From NCBI RefSeq assembly GCF_052180255.1, contig NZ_CP197466.1, positions 2,480,001 to 2,544,000 of the forward strand: a DNA stretch of 64,000 nt, in the 5' to 3' direction. Below are positions 14,602-23,236 of this stretch, in pieces. The position numbers and the translations under genes are program-made. Position 1 is the first letter of the stretch. Each line of letters opens with the position of its first letter. The notes beneath the pieces are model-generated. The model had not been told where the DNA came from and searched no databases. It saw only the letters and a program-made list of their open reading frames with translations. Source of the DNA: Paenibacillus_AM sp052180255. Its GTDB lineage: Bacteria; Bacillota; Bacilli; Paenibacillales; NBRC-103111.

Positions 14602-15487
14602 GATTAACTCCCCTCCCATCCAATAAGTGACATGCGATTTGCTCGCCTACTTTTGCTGCAGCAGCTGTCATAATGTCCAGATTGCCTGCATAAGGCGGAA
14701 AATAATCGCCAGCTCCTTCTACTTCTACGAATACGGTTACACGATTGCCTTCGAACAATGGCTCCTGCTTTAATCGATAGCCCGGTACATACTGACGAAT
14801 TTGCTCTAGCATGTCATGAATGGATGTCACAATTGCGGCTTCGTCCATATGCTTCACTTCACAGTAAATCGTATCGCGCATCAAAATAGGAGGTTCAGCA
14901 GGGTTCAAAATAATAAGGGCTTTCCCCTCATCTGCTCCACCAATTTGCTCCAGACCCTGACGAGTTGTCACTGTGAATTCATCGATATTCGCTCTTGTTC
15001 CAGGACCAGCACTTTTACTCGCAATGGTTGCCACGATCTCTGCATAGGACACATCAGCCACTTTGTTAATGGAATGAACGATTGGAATGGTTGCTTGCCC
15101 ACCGCAAGTAATTAAATTTAGATTCGATGTTTCCAATTGAAGCAGTGCATCCAGATTAACAGCTGGACTTACGAATGGACCTCTTGCTGCAGGAGTCAAG
15201 TCAATTGCGACTTTTCCTAGCTCTTTCAGTACTTTTGCATGACGAACATGCGCTTTTGCCGAAGTTGCATCGAAGACAATATCTGCAAGATCAGGTTGAT
15301 CGATAATCGCTTGAATACCATTTGAAAATATCTCGTATCCTCGATCCTCTGCACGCTTTAATCCATCGGAGTCTGGATCGATCCCGATCATCGCAGTAAG
15401 ATCGATATGCTCACAACGTTCCAACTTGTACATGAGATCTGTTCCAATATTACCGGAACCTAAGATCGCTGCCTTGATTTTGTTCAC
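14591..15487 (-). CDS. nbaJ: Acylating acetaldehyde dehydrogenase
   Basis: NAD-dependent, CoA-acylating acetaldehyde dehydrogenase of about 298 residues. The Rossmann motif is AAILGSGNIGTDLM (about 6-19), and the catalytic Cys lies in LITCGGQATIPIVHS (about 124-138). It converts channelled acetaldehyde to acetyl-CoA, in complex with the aldolase whose frame it overlaps. The GTG at 15487 sits after a GGGGGA site; the ATG at 15508 is part of an upstream extension. Length and motifs match the MhpF/DmpF family. Confidence 0.92.
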   Translation of the reverse strand: MNKIKAAILGSGNIGTDLMYKLERCEHIDLTAMIGIDPDSDGLKRAEDRGYEIFSNGIQAIIDQPDLADIVFDATSAKAHVRHAKVLKELGKVAIDLTPAARGPFVSPAVNLDALLQLETSNLNLITCGGQATIPIVHSINKVADVSYAEIVATIASKSAGPGTRANIDEFTVTTRQGLEQIGGADEGKALIILNPAEPPILMRDTIYCEVKHMDEAAIVTSIHDMLEQIRQYVPGYRLKQEPLFEGNRVTVFVEVEGAGDYFPPYAGNLDIMTAAAAKVGEQIACHLLDGRGVNLGT

Positions 15488-15500
15488 AGGAAGTCCCCCT

Positions 15501-16277
15501 CTATACAAATGTCACGCTTACTGACCCCATTGTTTCAAACCTCGCCGTTACCGCATCTCCTTGTTTCACAGCAACAGCTCCACTAAGTGCACCTGGTAAA
15601 ATGAGCTCTCCCGCTTTCAAGCTAATTCCAAATTCATGAAGCTTATTGGCAAGCCAAGCTATGGCATGTGCTGGATGACCAAGTGCTGCTGCTCCTGCTC
15701 CGTTACCCACTTCTATATCATTTTGGAAAAGGGCCATCCCTACCGTTCTCAGATCCAACCCAGCAATAGATGTCTTATGATCACCCACAACGACAAGTGC
15801 AGAAGAACCGTTATCCGCAACGGTATCCTCGAGCTTGATTTTCCAATCCGCAATACGGCTATCTATAATTTCAATCGTGGGTACAACATAATCCGTTGCC
15901 AGAAGTACATCCAAATAGTTCACATTCGGACCCACAAGATCACTTTTTAGTACGAAACCAATTTCTGCTTCTACTTTGGGTGAAAGTAAGCTGCTAACTT
16001 CGACAGTACCATTATTTTGTACAACCATATCATCAAGTAAGTGACCATAATCAGGTTCATTTACGCCGAGCATCGTTTGCATGGCTTTGCTCGTAAGTCC
16101 TACTTTTTTACCGATAACGACTCTGCCGCTTTGAAGCTTTACATCCAAGATTTGAAGTTGAATTTGATAGGCATCTTCGACATGTAAGCCCCCGTAACGT
16201 GATGTAATCGGCTGTATGGGCCGACAGCTTTTCTCAGCATCTAACAATTGCAGTGTAATTTCTCTTATGTGTTCCAT
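15501..16277 (-). CDS. nbaH: 2-oxopent-4-enoate hydratase
   Basis: Vinylpyruvate hydratase of the MhpD/DmpE family, about 258 residues. It has VIGKKVGLTSKAMQTMLGV (about 51-69), the acidic metal motif KVEAEIGFVLKSDL (about 98-111), and DWKIKLEDTVADNGSSALVV (about 142-161). It adds water to 2-oxopent-4-enoate to give 4-hydroxy-2-oxovalerate. The ATG at 16277 has AAGGATG upstream; the frame is open to 16310, touching the stop of the dehydrogenase gene. The similar decarboxylase at 12781 has a different ADNCSS-type motif. Confidence 0.85.
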   Translation of the reverse strand: MEHIREITLQLLDAEKSCRPIQPITSRYGGLHVEDAYQIQLQILDVKLQSGRVVIGKKVGLTSKAMQTMLGVNEPDYGHLLDDMVVQNNGTVEVSSLLSPKVEAEIGFVLKSDLVGPNVNYLDVLLATDYVVPTIEIIDSRIADWKIKLEDTVADNGSSALVVVGDHKTSIAGLDLRTVGMALFQNDIEVGNGAGAAALGHPAHAIAWLANKLHEFGISLKAGELILPGALSGAVAVKQGDAVTARFETMGSVSVTFV

Positions 16278-16309
16278 ACTCAAACCATCCTTTATCCGTT
16301 CAGACTTCA

Positions 16310-17758
16310 CTATAATTTCATCGTAATTGTCTTCGCTTCGGTATAGAACTCAAAGCTATGACGTCCGCCTTCACGTCCAATACCACTTTGCTTCGATCCA
16401 CCAAATGGTGTTCGCAAATCGCGAATATACCAGCAATTGATCCACAGTAAACCAGAGTTAACTGAAGCTGCTACACGGTGAGCGCGTCTGAGATCATTTG
16501 TCCACACGACACCTGCTAAACCATAAATCGAATCATTCGCGATACGAATGGCATCATCTTCTGTCTTAAATGGAATAATCACGATAACGGGGCCAAAAAT
16601 TTCTTCTTGCGCCACGCGCATCTTGTTATCCACATCGTATAGAACCGTCGGCTCGTAGAAATTACCTTTCTCCATACCTGCAACACGCTTGCCGCCATGT
16701 GCCAATTTCGCACCTTCGGACAGGCCGATTTCCACATAGCTTTCTACCACCTCAAGATGCCCTTTGGATACGAGCGCACCCATATCTGTCGTTGGGTCAA
16801 GTGGATCACCAACCTTGATTTTCTTCGTTGCTGCTACGAATTTTTCAAGAAATTTCTCATAGACCGTATCTTGTACAAGTAAACGAGAGCCAGCTAAGCA
16901 GATTTCGCCTTGATTTCGGAATATGGCCTCAATTGAACCTGCAATGGCTTCATCCAGATCTGCATCTTCAAAGACGATGTTGGCTGATTTGCCACCGAGC
17001 TCAAGTGAAACCGGTATTAACTGCGATGCAGCATTGCGCATGATCGTCTTACCTGTACTCGTTTCCCCTACAAAAGAAATTCGGCGTACGTGCTCATGCG
17101 TCGTCATTGCCGTACCTACTGTGCTGCCAGGTCCTGTTAAAATGTTCAATACACCTGGAGGAAGACCCGCTTCATTTGCAATTTCACCAAGCATAAGCGC
17201 ACTTAGTGGTGTGTAGGAGGCTGGTTTCACAACTACGGAGTTTCCTGCTGCAAGTGCTGCAGATGCTTTCCAAGTCATTTGCATGAAAGGCAAGTTCCAC
17301 GGAATAATCAAGCTTGTTACACCTGCCGGCGCATATTTCGTGTAAGAACTGTAGCTGCCTTTATCATAGTGCTCATGATTCACATACTTCGCCATTTCCG
17401 CAAAGAAACGCAGGTTTTGTGCTGCACGAGGAATATCGAAACCTAAGCTTTCTTTAATTGGTTTACCAACGTCCATTGTCTCTACACGAGCAAGTTCTTC
17501 CACACGCTCAAGTATAAGATCGGACATCCGGCATAGGATTTCAGAACGCTTATCCACCGACTTCTTCGTCCATACACCGCTTTCAAAAGCAGCCTGTGCA
17601 GCTTCAATCGTACGATTTACATCTCGCTCATCTGCACAACCAACGTCTGCTAGCTTCTCGTTCGTAGCCGGATTGATCGAATCAAACGTTTTGCCAGAAA
17701 GCGCATCCTGATATTCCCCATTGATAAATAATTTCGCTTGTTTGACTGGACCTGTCAT
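16310..17758 (-). CDS. nbaE: 2-aminomuconate 6-semialdehyde dehydrogenase
   Basis: NAD-dependent aldehyde dehydrogenase of 482 residues. Motifs are IPWNLPFMQMTWK (N site, about 146-158), SLELGGKSANIVF (about 245-257) with catalytic Glu, and NQGEICLAGSR (about 277-287) with the catalytic Cys. The segment WINCWYIRDLRTPFGGSKQS (about 440-459) is typical of hydroxymuconic/aminomuconic semialdehyde dehydrogenases rather than general ALDHs. In this operon it oxidises 2-aminomuconate semialdehyde made by the ACMS decarboxylase. Confidence 0.92.
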   Translation of the reverse strand: MTGPVKQAKLFINGEYQDALSGKTFDSINPATNEKLADVGCADERDVNRTIEAAQAAFESGVWTKKSVDKRSEILCRMSDLILERVEELARVETMDVGKPIKESLGFDIPRAAQNLRFFAEMAKYVNHEHYDKGSYSSYTKYAPAGVTSLIIPWNLPFMQMTWKASAALAAGNSVVVKPASYTPLSALMLGEIANEAGLPPGVLNILTGPGSTVGTAMTTHEHVRRISFVGETSTGKTIMRNAASQLIPVSLELGGKSANIVFEDADLDEAIAGSIEAIFRNQGEICLAGSRLLVQDTVYEKFLEKFVAATKKIKVGDPLDPTTDMGALVSKGHLEVVESYVEIGLSEGAKLAHGGKRVAGMEKGNFYEPTVLYDVDNKMRVAQEEIFGPVIVIIPFKTEDDAIRIANDSIYGLAGVVWTNDLRRAHRVAASVNSGLLWINCWYIRDLRTPFGGSKQSGIGREGGRHSFEFYTEAKTITMKL

Positions 17759-17771
17759 GGTAACCTCCCGC

Positions 17772-18233
17772 TTACTCCTCGATCTCCAAAATCATCTCGA
17801 TCTCGATTGCCGTGTTATTTGGCAGCTGCGCCATTCCAACTGCGGAACGACCGTGTCTACCTTTGTCTCCGAAAACAGCAACTAACAAATCAGATGCACC
17901 GTTCATGACTTTGGGTTGATCAGTGAAGACTTCTGTGGAATTTACAAAACCTAATATCTTCACGACACGTTTCACTTTACTTAACTCACCAATTTCCGCT
18001 TTTACTGCACTCAGAAGGTTCAGCATCGATTGACGAGAAGCTAGATAACCTTCTTCTAATGTGAGATCGCGTCCTAATTTACCTTTGTATTGATCAACAC
18101 CCTGACCTGCTGTAAATATCAAATTGCCTGTTCTTACACAGGGTACATAGTTGCCAATCGGTTGACGAGGATTAGAAAGCTCAAGTCCGAGCTTTCGGAT
18201 TCTTTGTTCAGGTGTTAACGTTTGTTCGATCAT
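17772..18233 (-). CDS. nbaF: RidA/YjgF-family 2-aminomuconate deaminase
   Basis: RidA-like protein of about 153 residues. FTAGQGVDQ (about 39-47) and the Arg in GRHGRSAVGMAQLP (about 124-137) are typical of YjgF family members. In the aminomuconate pathway this family carries out deamination of 2-aminomuconate to 4-oxalocrotonate. The ATG at 18233 has AGGAG 8 bases upstream; the open frame to 18278 overlaps the decarboxylase gene. The role is assigned from pathway position, since RidA sequences alone do not fix substrate. Confidence 0.85.
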   Translation of the reverse strand: MIEQTLTPEQRIRKLGLELSNPRQPIGNYVPCVRTGNLIFTAGQGVDQYKGKLGRDLTLEEGYLASRQSMLNLLSAVKAEIGELSKVKRVVKILGFVNSTEVFTDQPKVMNGASDLLVAVFGDKGRHGRSAVGMAQLPNNTAIEIEMILEIEE

Positions 18234-18265
18234 CGCCGTATCTCCTTTTTGGCTAGCTATCCTTC

Positions 18266-19264
18266 TTACATCTTCCACTTCAAGAATTCCAAAGCATTTC
18301 CGCCTAACATCGCTGCTTTTTGCTCACTCGATAGTCCTGGTGTATCATAAATGACTTTACCTGGCGGTAATTCACGAAGTGGAAACGGATAATCCGTACC
18401 CATCACAATCTTGTCGACACCGAATCGTTCAATCATCAATTTCATGTTTATTGGATCATAATTTAATGAATCAAAGTAAAAGTTCTTCGTATAGGAACTA
18501 GGTGGATGTTCAGTCACACGCAAGTGTGGCCACACCTTCCAACCTTGATCAAGCCTTGGCAAAATAAATGGGAAAGAACCTCCGCCGTGTGCGAAGCACA
18601 CTTTCAAGTTCGGGAACTTTTCAATGACACCGCCACCAACGAGACTTGCTGCTGCAAGCGCTGTTTCACTTGGCATACCGACCGTGTACATAAAGTTGTG
18701 ACGAGGCATTCTATCGCGACCAAGCGTTTCCCATGGATGGATAAAAAGCGGTACTTCCCATTTCTCACACATTTCAAAAAAAGGCAGCAAGGAGGGATCA
18801 TCCAAGTTCATCCCATTTACATTCGTTCCAATCTCGATTCCATGTAGCCCAAGCTCATGCATACAACGATCCATCTCACGAATTGAAGACTCTACATCTT
18901 GCAAAGGAACTGTACCTAGACCAATAAATCGAGTTGGGTTCGCACGAACCGTATTTGCGATGAAATCGTTTTGCAAACGAGCCATTTCATCCACAGCTTC
19001 TTTGGGTGCCCAGTAAGAGAAGGTAACGGGGATCGGCGACAGTACTTGCATATCAACGCCCTCACTTACCATATCTTCAATGCGTTTATTCGAGTCCCAA
19101 CACTGATCTGTGATTTGGCGGAATACGTTACCTTCTACCATGATGTTAGCACCACACGAACATGTTTTTTCGATGGTAGGCCAACGGTTGCCACCAAACT
19201 TACTTGCAAAATCAGGTAATTGTTCGGGTATGATGTGCGTATGGAAATCTACGCGGGTTGCCAT
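18266..19264 (-). CDS. nbaD: 2-amino-3-carboxymuconate-6-semialdehyde decarboxylase (ACMSD)
   Basis: Amidohydrolase-superfamily zinc decarboxylase, 332 residues. The metal ligands HTH lie at residues 8-10 (VDFHTHIIPEQ), with His in FIHPWETLG (about 174-182), the HGGGSFPF block (about 225-232), and the Asp in MGTDYPFPL (about 290-298). It decarboxylates the ring-opened product of the dioxygenase whose frame it overlaps by 16 bp. Length and motifs match bacterial ACMSD closely. Confidence 0.93.
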   Translation of the reverse strand: MATRVDFHTHIIPEQLPDFASKFGGNRWPTIEKTCSCGANIMVEGNVFRQITDQCWDSNKRIEDMVSEGVDMQVLSPIPVTFSYWAPKEAVDEMARLQNDFIANTVRANPTRFIGLGTVPLQDVESSIREMDRCMHELGLHGIEIGTNVNGMNLDDPSLLPFFEMCEKWEVPLFIHPWETLGRDRMPRHNFMYTVGMPSETALAAASLVGGGVIEKFPNLKVCFAHGGGSFPFILPRLDQGWKVWPHLRVTEHPPSSYTKNFYFDSLNYDPINMKLMIERFGVDKIVMGTDYPFPLRELPPGKVIYDTPGLSSEQKAAMLGGNALEFLKWKM

Positions 19265-19788
19265 TCGGACACTTCCTCTAATGCGACATGGTTGCAGTTC
19301 TTACATGTACGTAATTCAAGGTTCGTATTGAATCCGTGAATGGCTTCTTTCACCTGCTTTTCAATATCGACAAGTTGAACGCGCTCACGGTGCATTTCGT
19401 GGTCACATTTTTCACAGAACCATACGAAGTCTTCAAGCTCACCTTCCGCTCTATTTCTTTCAATCACTAATCCAATTGTATCCGGAACGCGGTGTGGGGA
19501 ATGAGGTACGTTAGCTGGAAGTAAGAACATTTCGCCTTCGTTGACAGTTATAACTTGACGATTGCCTTCTTCGTTAATAATTTCAACATAACAAGATCCT
19601 TTTAATTGGTAGAAAATTTCTTCGGATGGATCCACGTGGAAATCACGGCGCTTGTTCGGTCCACCTACTACCATCACCATAAGTTCCGCATCTTTCCATA
19701 TGACTTTGTTATTAACCGGCGGTCTCAAGCTATCCTTATGTTCATTAATAAAATCCCACAGATTAATTGGCAGCGATACTTTGCTCAC
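19249..19788 (-). CDS. nbaC: 3-hydroxyanthranilate 3,4-dioxygenase
   Basis: Non-heme Fe(II) cupin dioxygenase of about 179 residues. The catalytic cupin has RRDFHVDPSEEIFYQLKG (about 47-64), with iron-binding His and Glu, and LPANVPHSPHRVP (about 89-101). The C-terminus keeps the second rubredoxin-like metal site, CEKC (about 122-125) and CKNC (about 160-163), found in bacterial enzymes. The frame begins GTG at 19797, but a GTG at 19788 has AAGGAG 10 bases upstream and gives the usual MSKVSLP-type start. It opens the ring of 3-hydroxyanthranilate, the first step of this operon. Confidence 0.93.
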   Translation of the reverse strand: MSKVSLPINLWDFINEHKDSLRPPVNNKVIWKDAELMVMVVGGPNKRRDFHVDPSEEIFYQLKGSCYVEIINEEGNRQVITVNEGEMFLLPANVPHSPHRVPDTIGLVIERNRAEGELEDFVWFCEKCDHEMHRERVQLVDIEKQVKEAIHGFNTNLELRTCKNCNHVALEEVSEWQPA

Positions 19789-19809
19789 TATAAACACGCT
19801 CCTTCGGTT

Positions 19810-20574
19810 TTATACACGATAACCAAGCTTTCGAGATACTTCGAGTCCTGCACTTTTCACTTCACGAATGACTAGCTCTGTTTGTTCCTCCGTAAAGCGA
19901 AGCTTAGGCCCTGCACAGCTAATCGATGCAATCACCTTGCCTTCATGATTGAAAATTGGAGCTGCCACACATTTAAGACCAATCTCAATTTCTTCATCGT
20001 CTATGGCATAACCCTGATCTCGAATTTTCCGTAATTCTTGTTTAATCTCATCTAATGTATCCAAGGTGTAGGGTGTAAATTTCTTTAATTCAACTTCATG
20101 TAAAATCCGATCAATGGCAGATTCCTCAAAATACGCTAACATGGCCTTGCCGACTCCGGTACAGTACATCGGTGCTCGTTTACCAACCATGGAATACATC
20201 CGAAGTGATCCAGGTCCCTCTAGCTTTTCTACGTAAACAACTTCGTCTTTATCATGAACAACCATATGAACGGTTTCGTGTAATTTCTCTACTAAGTCTT
20301 GAATAATTGGAGAGGCAACCTTACGAAGTTCCATTCCACCACCCACTAAGTTTCCTAGCTCAAACAACCGCAATCCCAATCTGTATTTCTGGTCTGTTAG
20401 CTTTTGTTCTAAGTAACCTCTGTGTTCCAGTGTCTTGATCAATCCATGCACGGTACTTTTCGACAATTTCAATCGGCTGCTGATTTCTTTTACACTGAGT
20501 TCAGATTCAGTTAGCGAGAATAACTCCAGAATGTCGACAGCACGTTCCACAGATTGAATTAATTTTTCGCTCAT
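19810..20574 (-). CDS. IclR-family transcriptional regulator of the operon
   Basis: IclR regulator of 254 residues. The N-terminal winged helix-turn-helix is SVKEISSRLKLSKSTVHGLI (about 27-46). The effector-binding GAF-like domain has APMYCTGVGKAMLAY (about 134-148) and the C-terminal VAAPIFNHEGKVIASIS (about 202-218). It is the first gene of the operon, 20 bp before the dioxygenase start, and a palindrome lies between its promoter and start codon. Autoregulation with a kynurenine-pathway metabolite as effector is an inference. Confidence 0.92.
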   Translation of the reverse strand: MSEKLIQSVERAVDILELFSLTESELSVKEISSRLKLSKSTVHGLIKTLEHRGYLEQKLTDQKYRLGLRLFELGNLVGGGMELRKVASPIIQDLVEKLHETVHMVVHDKDEVVYVEKLEGPGSLRMYSMVGKRAPMYCTGVGKAMLAYFEESAIDRILHEVELKKFTPYTLDTLDEIKQELRKIRDQGYAIDDEEIEIGLKCVAAPIFNHEGKVIASISCAGPKLRFTEEQTELVIREVKSAGLEVSRKLGYRV

Positions 20575-20587
20575 GCACCCTCCTTTT

Positions 20588-20604
20588 GTTCGATAATGTC
20601 GAAC
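20588..20604 (-). promoter_or_regulatory. Probable IclR operator
   Basis: Perfect inverted repeat GTTCGA-TAATG-TCGAAC (17 bp) between the -10 box and the start codon of the IclR gene. An adjoining half-site TTCGATA (20610-20616) makes a second overlapping arm. Position suggests roadblock-type autorepression. Confidence 0.65.
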
Positions 20605-20632
20605 GCCATTCGATAATAGTGATTACGCTTTC

Positions 20633-20661
20633 ATTATAGTATGCGTCCCAAAGGTCTGCAA
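20633..20661 (-). promoter_or_regulatory. Sigma-A promoter of the IclR-3-hydroxyanthranilate operon
   Basis: On the minus strand TTGCAG (-35, 20661-20656), a 17-bp spacer and TATAAT (-10, 20638-20633). No other comparable promoter is seen before the terminator at 11653, and gene gaps are short or overlapping, so it likely drives all 11 genes. Confidence 0.75.
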
Positions 20662-20710
20662 TGAATATTTCATAATTTTCTGATAATAATTATTTGTTAA
20701 TTTTACGCAC

Positions 20711-20749
20711 AAAAATAGCCCTAGATTTCCTAGAGCCACAGTCTTTTTT
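20711..20749 (-). terminator. Intrinsic terminator after the MOSC gene
   Basis: Minus strand GCTCTAG-GAAAT-CTAGGGC (one wobble) then TATTTTT; the opposite strand also ends in a T-run, so it may work both ways. Confidence 0.65.
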
Positions 20750-20761
20750 CTTCTCAAATCG

Positions 20762-21532
20762 TTAGCTGATAACCAAATTTACCTCGTTTTCTAGGTATAC
20801 TTCATCCCCAATACGCACATCACCAACTTCAATCACATTTGCATAGACGCCGAATTGAAGGTTCATTTCTTGATTTACTTTTTTCAAAATATTCACGTTG
20901 CGCTCATACGTATCTGGATCGATGGTGATCAACATACAACGTTCGCATGGCTCGATGACTTCTAATCGACACTCACCTATACGAAGCTTTTTACCAATCC
21001 AGTTCGTTTCATCTTCAGCCGTATCATATAGTGTCAGTAACATATTGGCGCGAAAGCGGCGCGGATCGACATCGCTCCCAACAAGGTTCTCCAATTTTCG
21101 TAATGAACGATCACTAATAATCAAGATACCGCCTGAATCTACAGCTAGCAGCTCTTGACTATCGGGTTGATGATGAATCATCGTCAGGGTACGATCTGAG
21201 TACATCTGCATCTCTTGCAGCAATGTCTCATCCCAGCGGAGTTCGCGGCCATCAGGTGATGTAATATGTACAGGCGGGAATTCATTTGTTGTATGTAGCT
21301 CATTTCCAGTACTTGCTTCATGAAGTTTTGCTTGATACCCGAGCATCTGAGGGAACTTTCTTGCGGTAATATAACGATTCCATCCTTCCTTGGTTGGATC
21401 GATAAACGCATGAGATCGATCTCCATATAAGCCATATTTAGCTATGTAAGTCTGGTCTATAGGCTGACCCGCCATTGATTTGACAGGATATCTTGTTAAT
21501 TGATGTATCGTACCCACTGAAGAATCATTCAT
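20762..21532 (-). CDS. MOSC domain-containing protein
   Basis: Protein of about 256 residues with an N-terminal MOSC beta-barrel domain (TIHQLTRYPVKSMAG, about 8-22) and a C-terminal MOSC domain. The latter has PRRFRANMLLT (about 161-171) and the conserved Cys in VIEPCERCMLITID (about 195-208). Such proteins bind sulfur carried on that Cys or the molybdenum cofactor and can act as sulfurtransferases or N-hydroxylated-compound reductases. The ATG at 21532 has AAGGAG 8-9 bases upstream and is preferred over 21553. It is monocistronic and divergent from the exonuclease gene. Confidence 0.9.
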   Translation of the reverse strand: MNDSSVGTIHQLTRYPVKSMAGQPIDQTYIAKYGLYGDRSHAFIDPTKEGWNRYITARKFPQMLGYQAKLHEASTGNELHTTNEFPPVHITSPDGRELRWDETLLQEMQMYSDRTLTMIHHQPDSQELLAVDSGGILIISDRSLRKLENLVGSDVDPRRFRANMLLTLYDTAEDETNWIGKKLRIGECRLEVIEPCERCMLITIDPDTYERNVNILKKVNQEMNLQFGVYANVIEVGDVRIGDEVYLENEVNLVIS

Positions 21533-21593
21533 AACTACACTCCTTTGAATCAATCAATTCTTTTCCTTCATTATATCATCAGTTTTGAATGAT

Positions 21594-21622
21594 TTGGTGC
21601 GTCATATCGATAATGATATACT
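21594..21622 (+). promoter_or_regulatory. Promoter of the exonuclease III gene
   Basis: TTGGTG (21594-21599), 17-bp spacer, TATACT (21617-21622), about 40 bp before the ATG. Confidence 0.6.
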
Positions 21623-21663
21623 ACGTATGAAGAGATGATTGAAGATAGCAGGAGTTGAAAATT

Positions 21664-22419
21664 ATGAAGTTAGTATCTTGGAACGTTAATGGATTAAGAG
21701 CTTGTGTGAACAAGGGTTTCAATGACTATTTTGCAAGTGTGGATGCTGACATCTTCTGCTTACAGGAAGTGAAATTGCAAGAAGGTCAGATCGATCTAGA
21801 TTATGGAGATACATACGCCCAATATTGGAATTACGCCATCAAGAAGGGATATTCGGGAACAGCTATTTTTTCGAAAATAAAACCGTTATCTGTGCGCTAT
21901 GGAATAGAAGAGGATTCCGAGCCTGAAGGGCGAATCATCACACTAGAATTCGATAGCTTCTATATGGTTACCGTTTACACTCCGAACGCGAAGCGTGATC
22001 TGTCTAGACTGGAATACCGGATGGAATGGGAAGATCGATTCCGCAATTATCTTCTCCAGTTGGACGAGCATAAACCGGTTATCGTGTGTGGCGATCTGAA
22101 TGTCGCCCATCAAGAAATCGATATTAAGAATGCGAAACCTAATCGGGGTAATTCAGGGTTCACAGATGAAGAACGTGGAAAAATGACCGATCTGCTCGAT
22201 AGTGGATTTATTGATACATTCAGATACTTCTACCCAGATAAAACGGATGCCTTCTCATGGTGGTCCAATATGCCTAAGGTAAGGGAACGCAATGTCGGCT
22301 GGCGGATCGATTATTTCCTTGCTTCAAAGAGACTTGGCCCTAAGCTTATAGATGCTCATATTGACGCTCATATCTTAGGCAGTGATCACTGCCCTGTTGT
22401 CCTGATTGTTGAAGATTAA
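21664..22419 (+). CDS. exoA: Exodeoxyribonuclease III / AP endonuclease
   Basis: Endonuclease/exonuclease/phosphatase-fold DNA repair enzyme, about 251 residues, acting at abasic sites. Motifs are SWNVNGLRAC (about 4-13), CLQEVKLQE with metal-binding Glu (about 32-40), GDLNVAHQEIDIKN (about 144-157), and the terminal LGSDHCPV (about 240-247) with the catalytic Asp-His. The ATG at 21664 follows AGGAG by about 9 bases. A short gap to the next plus-strand gene suggests co-transcription. Confidence 0.95.
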   Translation: MKLVSWNVNGLRACVNKGFNDYFASVDADIFCLQEVKLQEGQIDLDYGDTYAQYWNYAIKKGYSGTAIFSKIKPLSVRYGIEEDSEPEGRIITLEFDSFYMVTVYTPNAKRDLSRLEYRMEWEDRFRNYLLQLDEHKPVIVCGDLNVAHQEIDIKNAKPNRGNSGFTDEERGKMTDLLDSGFIDTFRYFYPDKTDAFSWWSNMPKVRERNVGWRIDYFLASKRLGPKLIDAHIDAHILGSDHCPVVLIVED

Positions 22420-22448
22420 CCTTATAAATGAAAGGCGGAGCAGTTATC

Positions 22449-23171
22449 ATGATACAACCATTTTTCATTACACCAAGTTCATACCATACCTTCGAGAGCG
22501 AAGCGGAGCAATTAGATAAATGTAAAGAATGGGGCTTAGTATCCAGTAAAGCAGCTAAGACCAAAACTTTTTACTATAAAGGAAAAGGGTTGCAAGTCCC
22601 TTGCCATATCATTGGATTCGTTGATAATACAACCGCGGTTATTGAGCTCGATAACAATCAGCTGCACTGCATCCACCCTTCCTATCTTAAGGAAATGCAA
22701 GCCGCTAATTATAGTCAAAGACAGGTTGTAGCTGCAGAAGATACTCAAGAATCAGATGAAGAGGGTCAAGTTAGCGAGGATATGCCTACTGCTGAGTCCA
22801 TCCCTGCTCAGCCGATCGTCGGAGAACCTGCCGCTAAAAAGAACGCTTCGAATGTGAAGAAAGAAAAAGCTCCCAAGCTACAACTTCCAGAAGAAAAAGT
22901 GAAGATGCGTGCCATTGTTCAAGAGTTTACGACTGTACCGAACCATTTCTCAGACAATGATGATGAAGTAATTATCTATGAATCCGTAACGATCCTTGAT
23001 CCCGAGACTGAAATTGGTACGGCTTGGTCCAGTCATAGTAATACGCTTAAGAAGTTAGAACTAGTAGTCGGTGACACCATCACTTTCGAGTGTAAAATTG
23101 TTGCGAAGAAGCTGACAAAACATCCCGTTCCATATAAAATCAACAACCCTGCAAAAATGCAAAAAGTATAA
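22449..23171 (+). CDS. Conserved hypothetical protein with split domains and a charged linker
   Basis: About 240 residues, not recognised. Residues 1-85 form one globular part (YHTFESEAEQLDKCKEWGLVSS near the start). A low-complexity acidic/Ala-Pro/Lys linker follows (about 90-150, with EESDEEGQ-like and KKEKAPK stretches). The C-terminal part has KMRAIVQEFTTVPNHF and VVGDTITFECKIVAKKLTKH. No signal peptide, membrane segment or catalytic motif is seen. The ATG at 22449 has GGCGGAG 8 bases upstream. It follows exoA closely and ends at a strong terminator, so the two are probably one operon. Confidence 0.75.
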   Translation: MIQPFFITPSSYHTFESEAEQLDKCKEWGLVSSKAAKTKTFYYKGKGLQVPCHIIGFVDNTTAVIELDNNQLHCIHPSYLKEMQAANYSQRQVVAAEDTQESDEEGQVSEDMPTAESIPAQPIVGEPAAKKNASNVKKEKAPKLQLPEEKVKMRAIVQEFTTVPNHFSDNDDEVIIYESVTILDPETEIGTAWSSHSNTLKKLELVVGDTITFECKIVAKKLTKHPVPYKINNPAKMQKV

Positions 23172-23190
23172 TCTAATGACCTAGCAAAAA

Positions 23191-23225
23191 GGAGTATGCG
23201 ATAACGCATACTCCCTTTCTTTTAC
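23191..23225 (+). terminator. Intrinsic terminator after the exoA operon
   Basis: GGAGTATGCG-ATAA-CGCATACTCC, 10-bp perfect stem, then CTTTCTTTT. Confidence 0.9.
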
Positions 23226-23236
23226 CTTATGATCGA

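Noticed and set aside
18506..18847. 113-codon plus ORF and other long antisense frames across the catabolic and bkd operons
   Set aside because: They lie opposite well-identified enzyme genes and have no recognisable family features.
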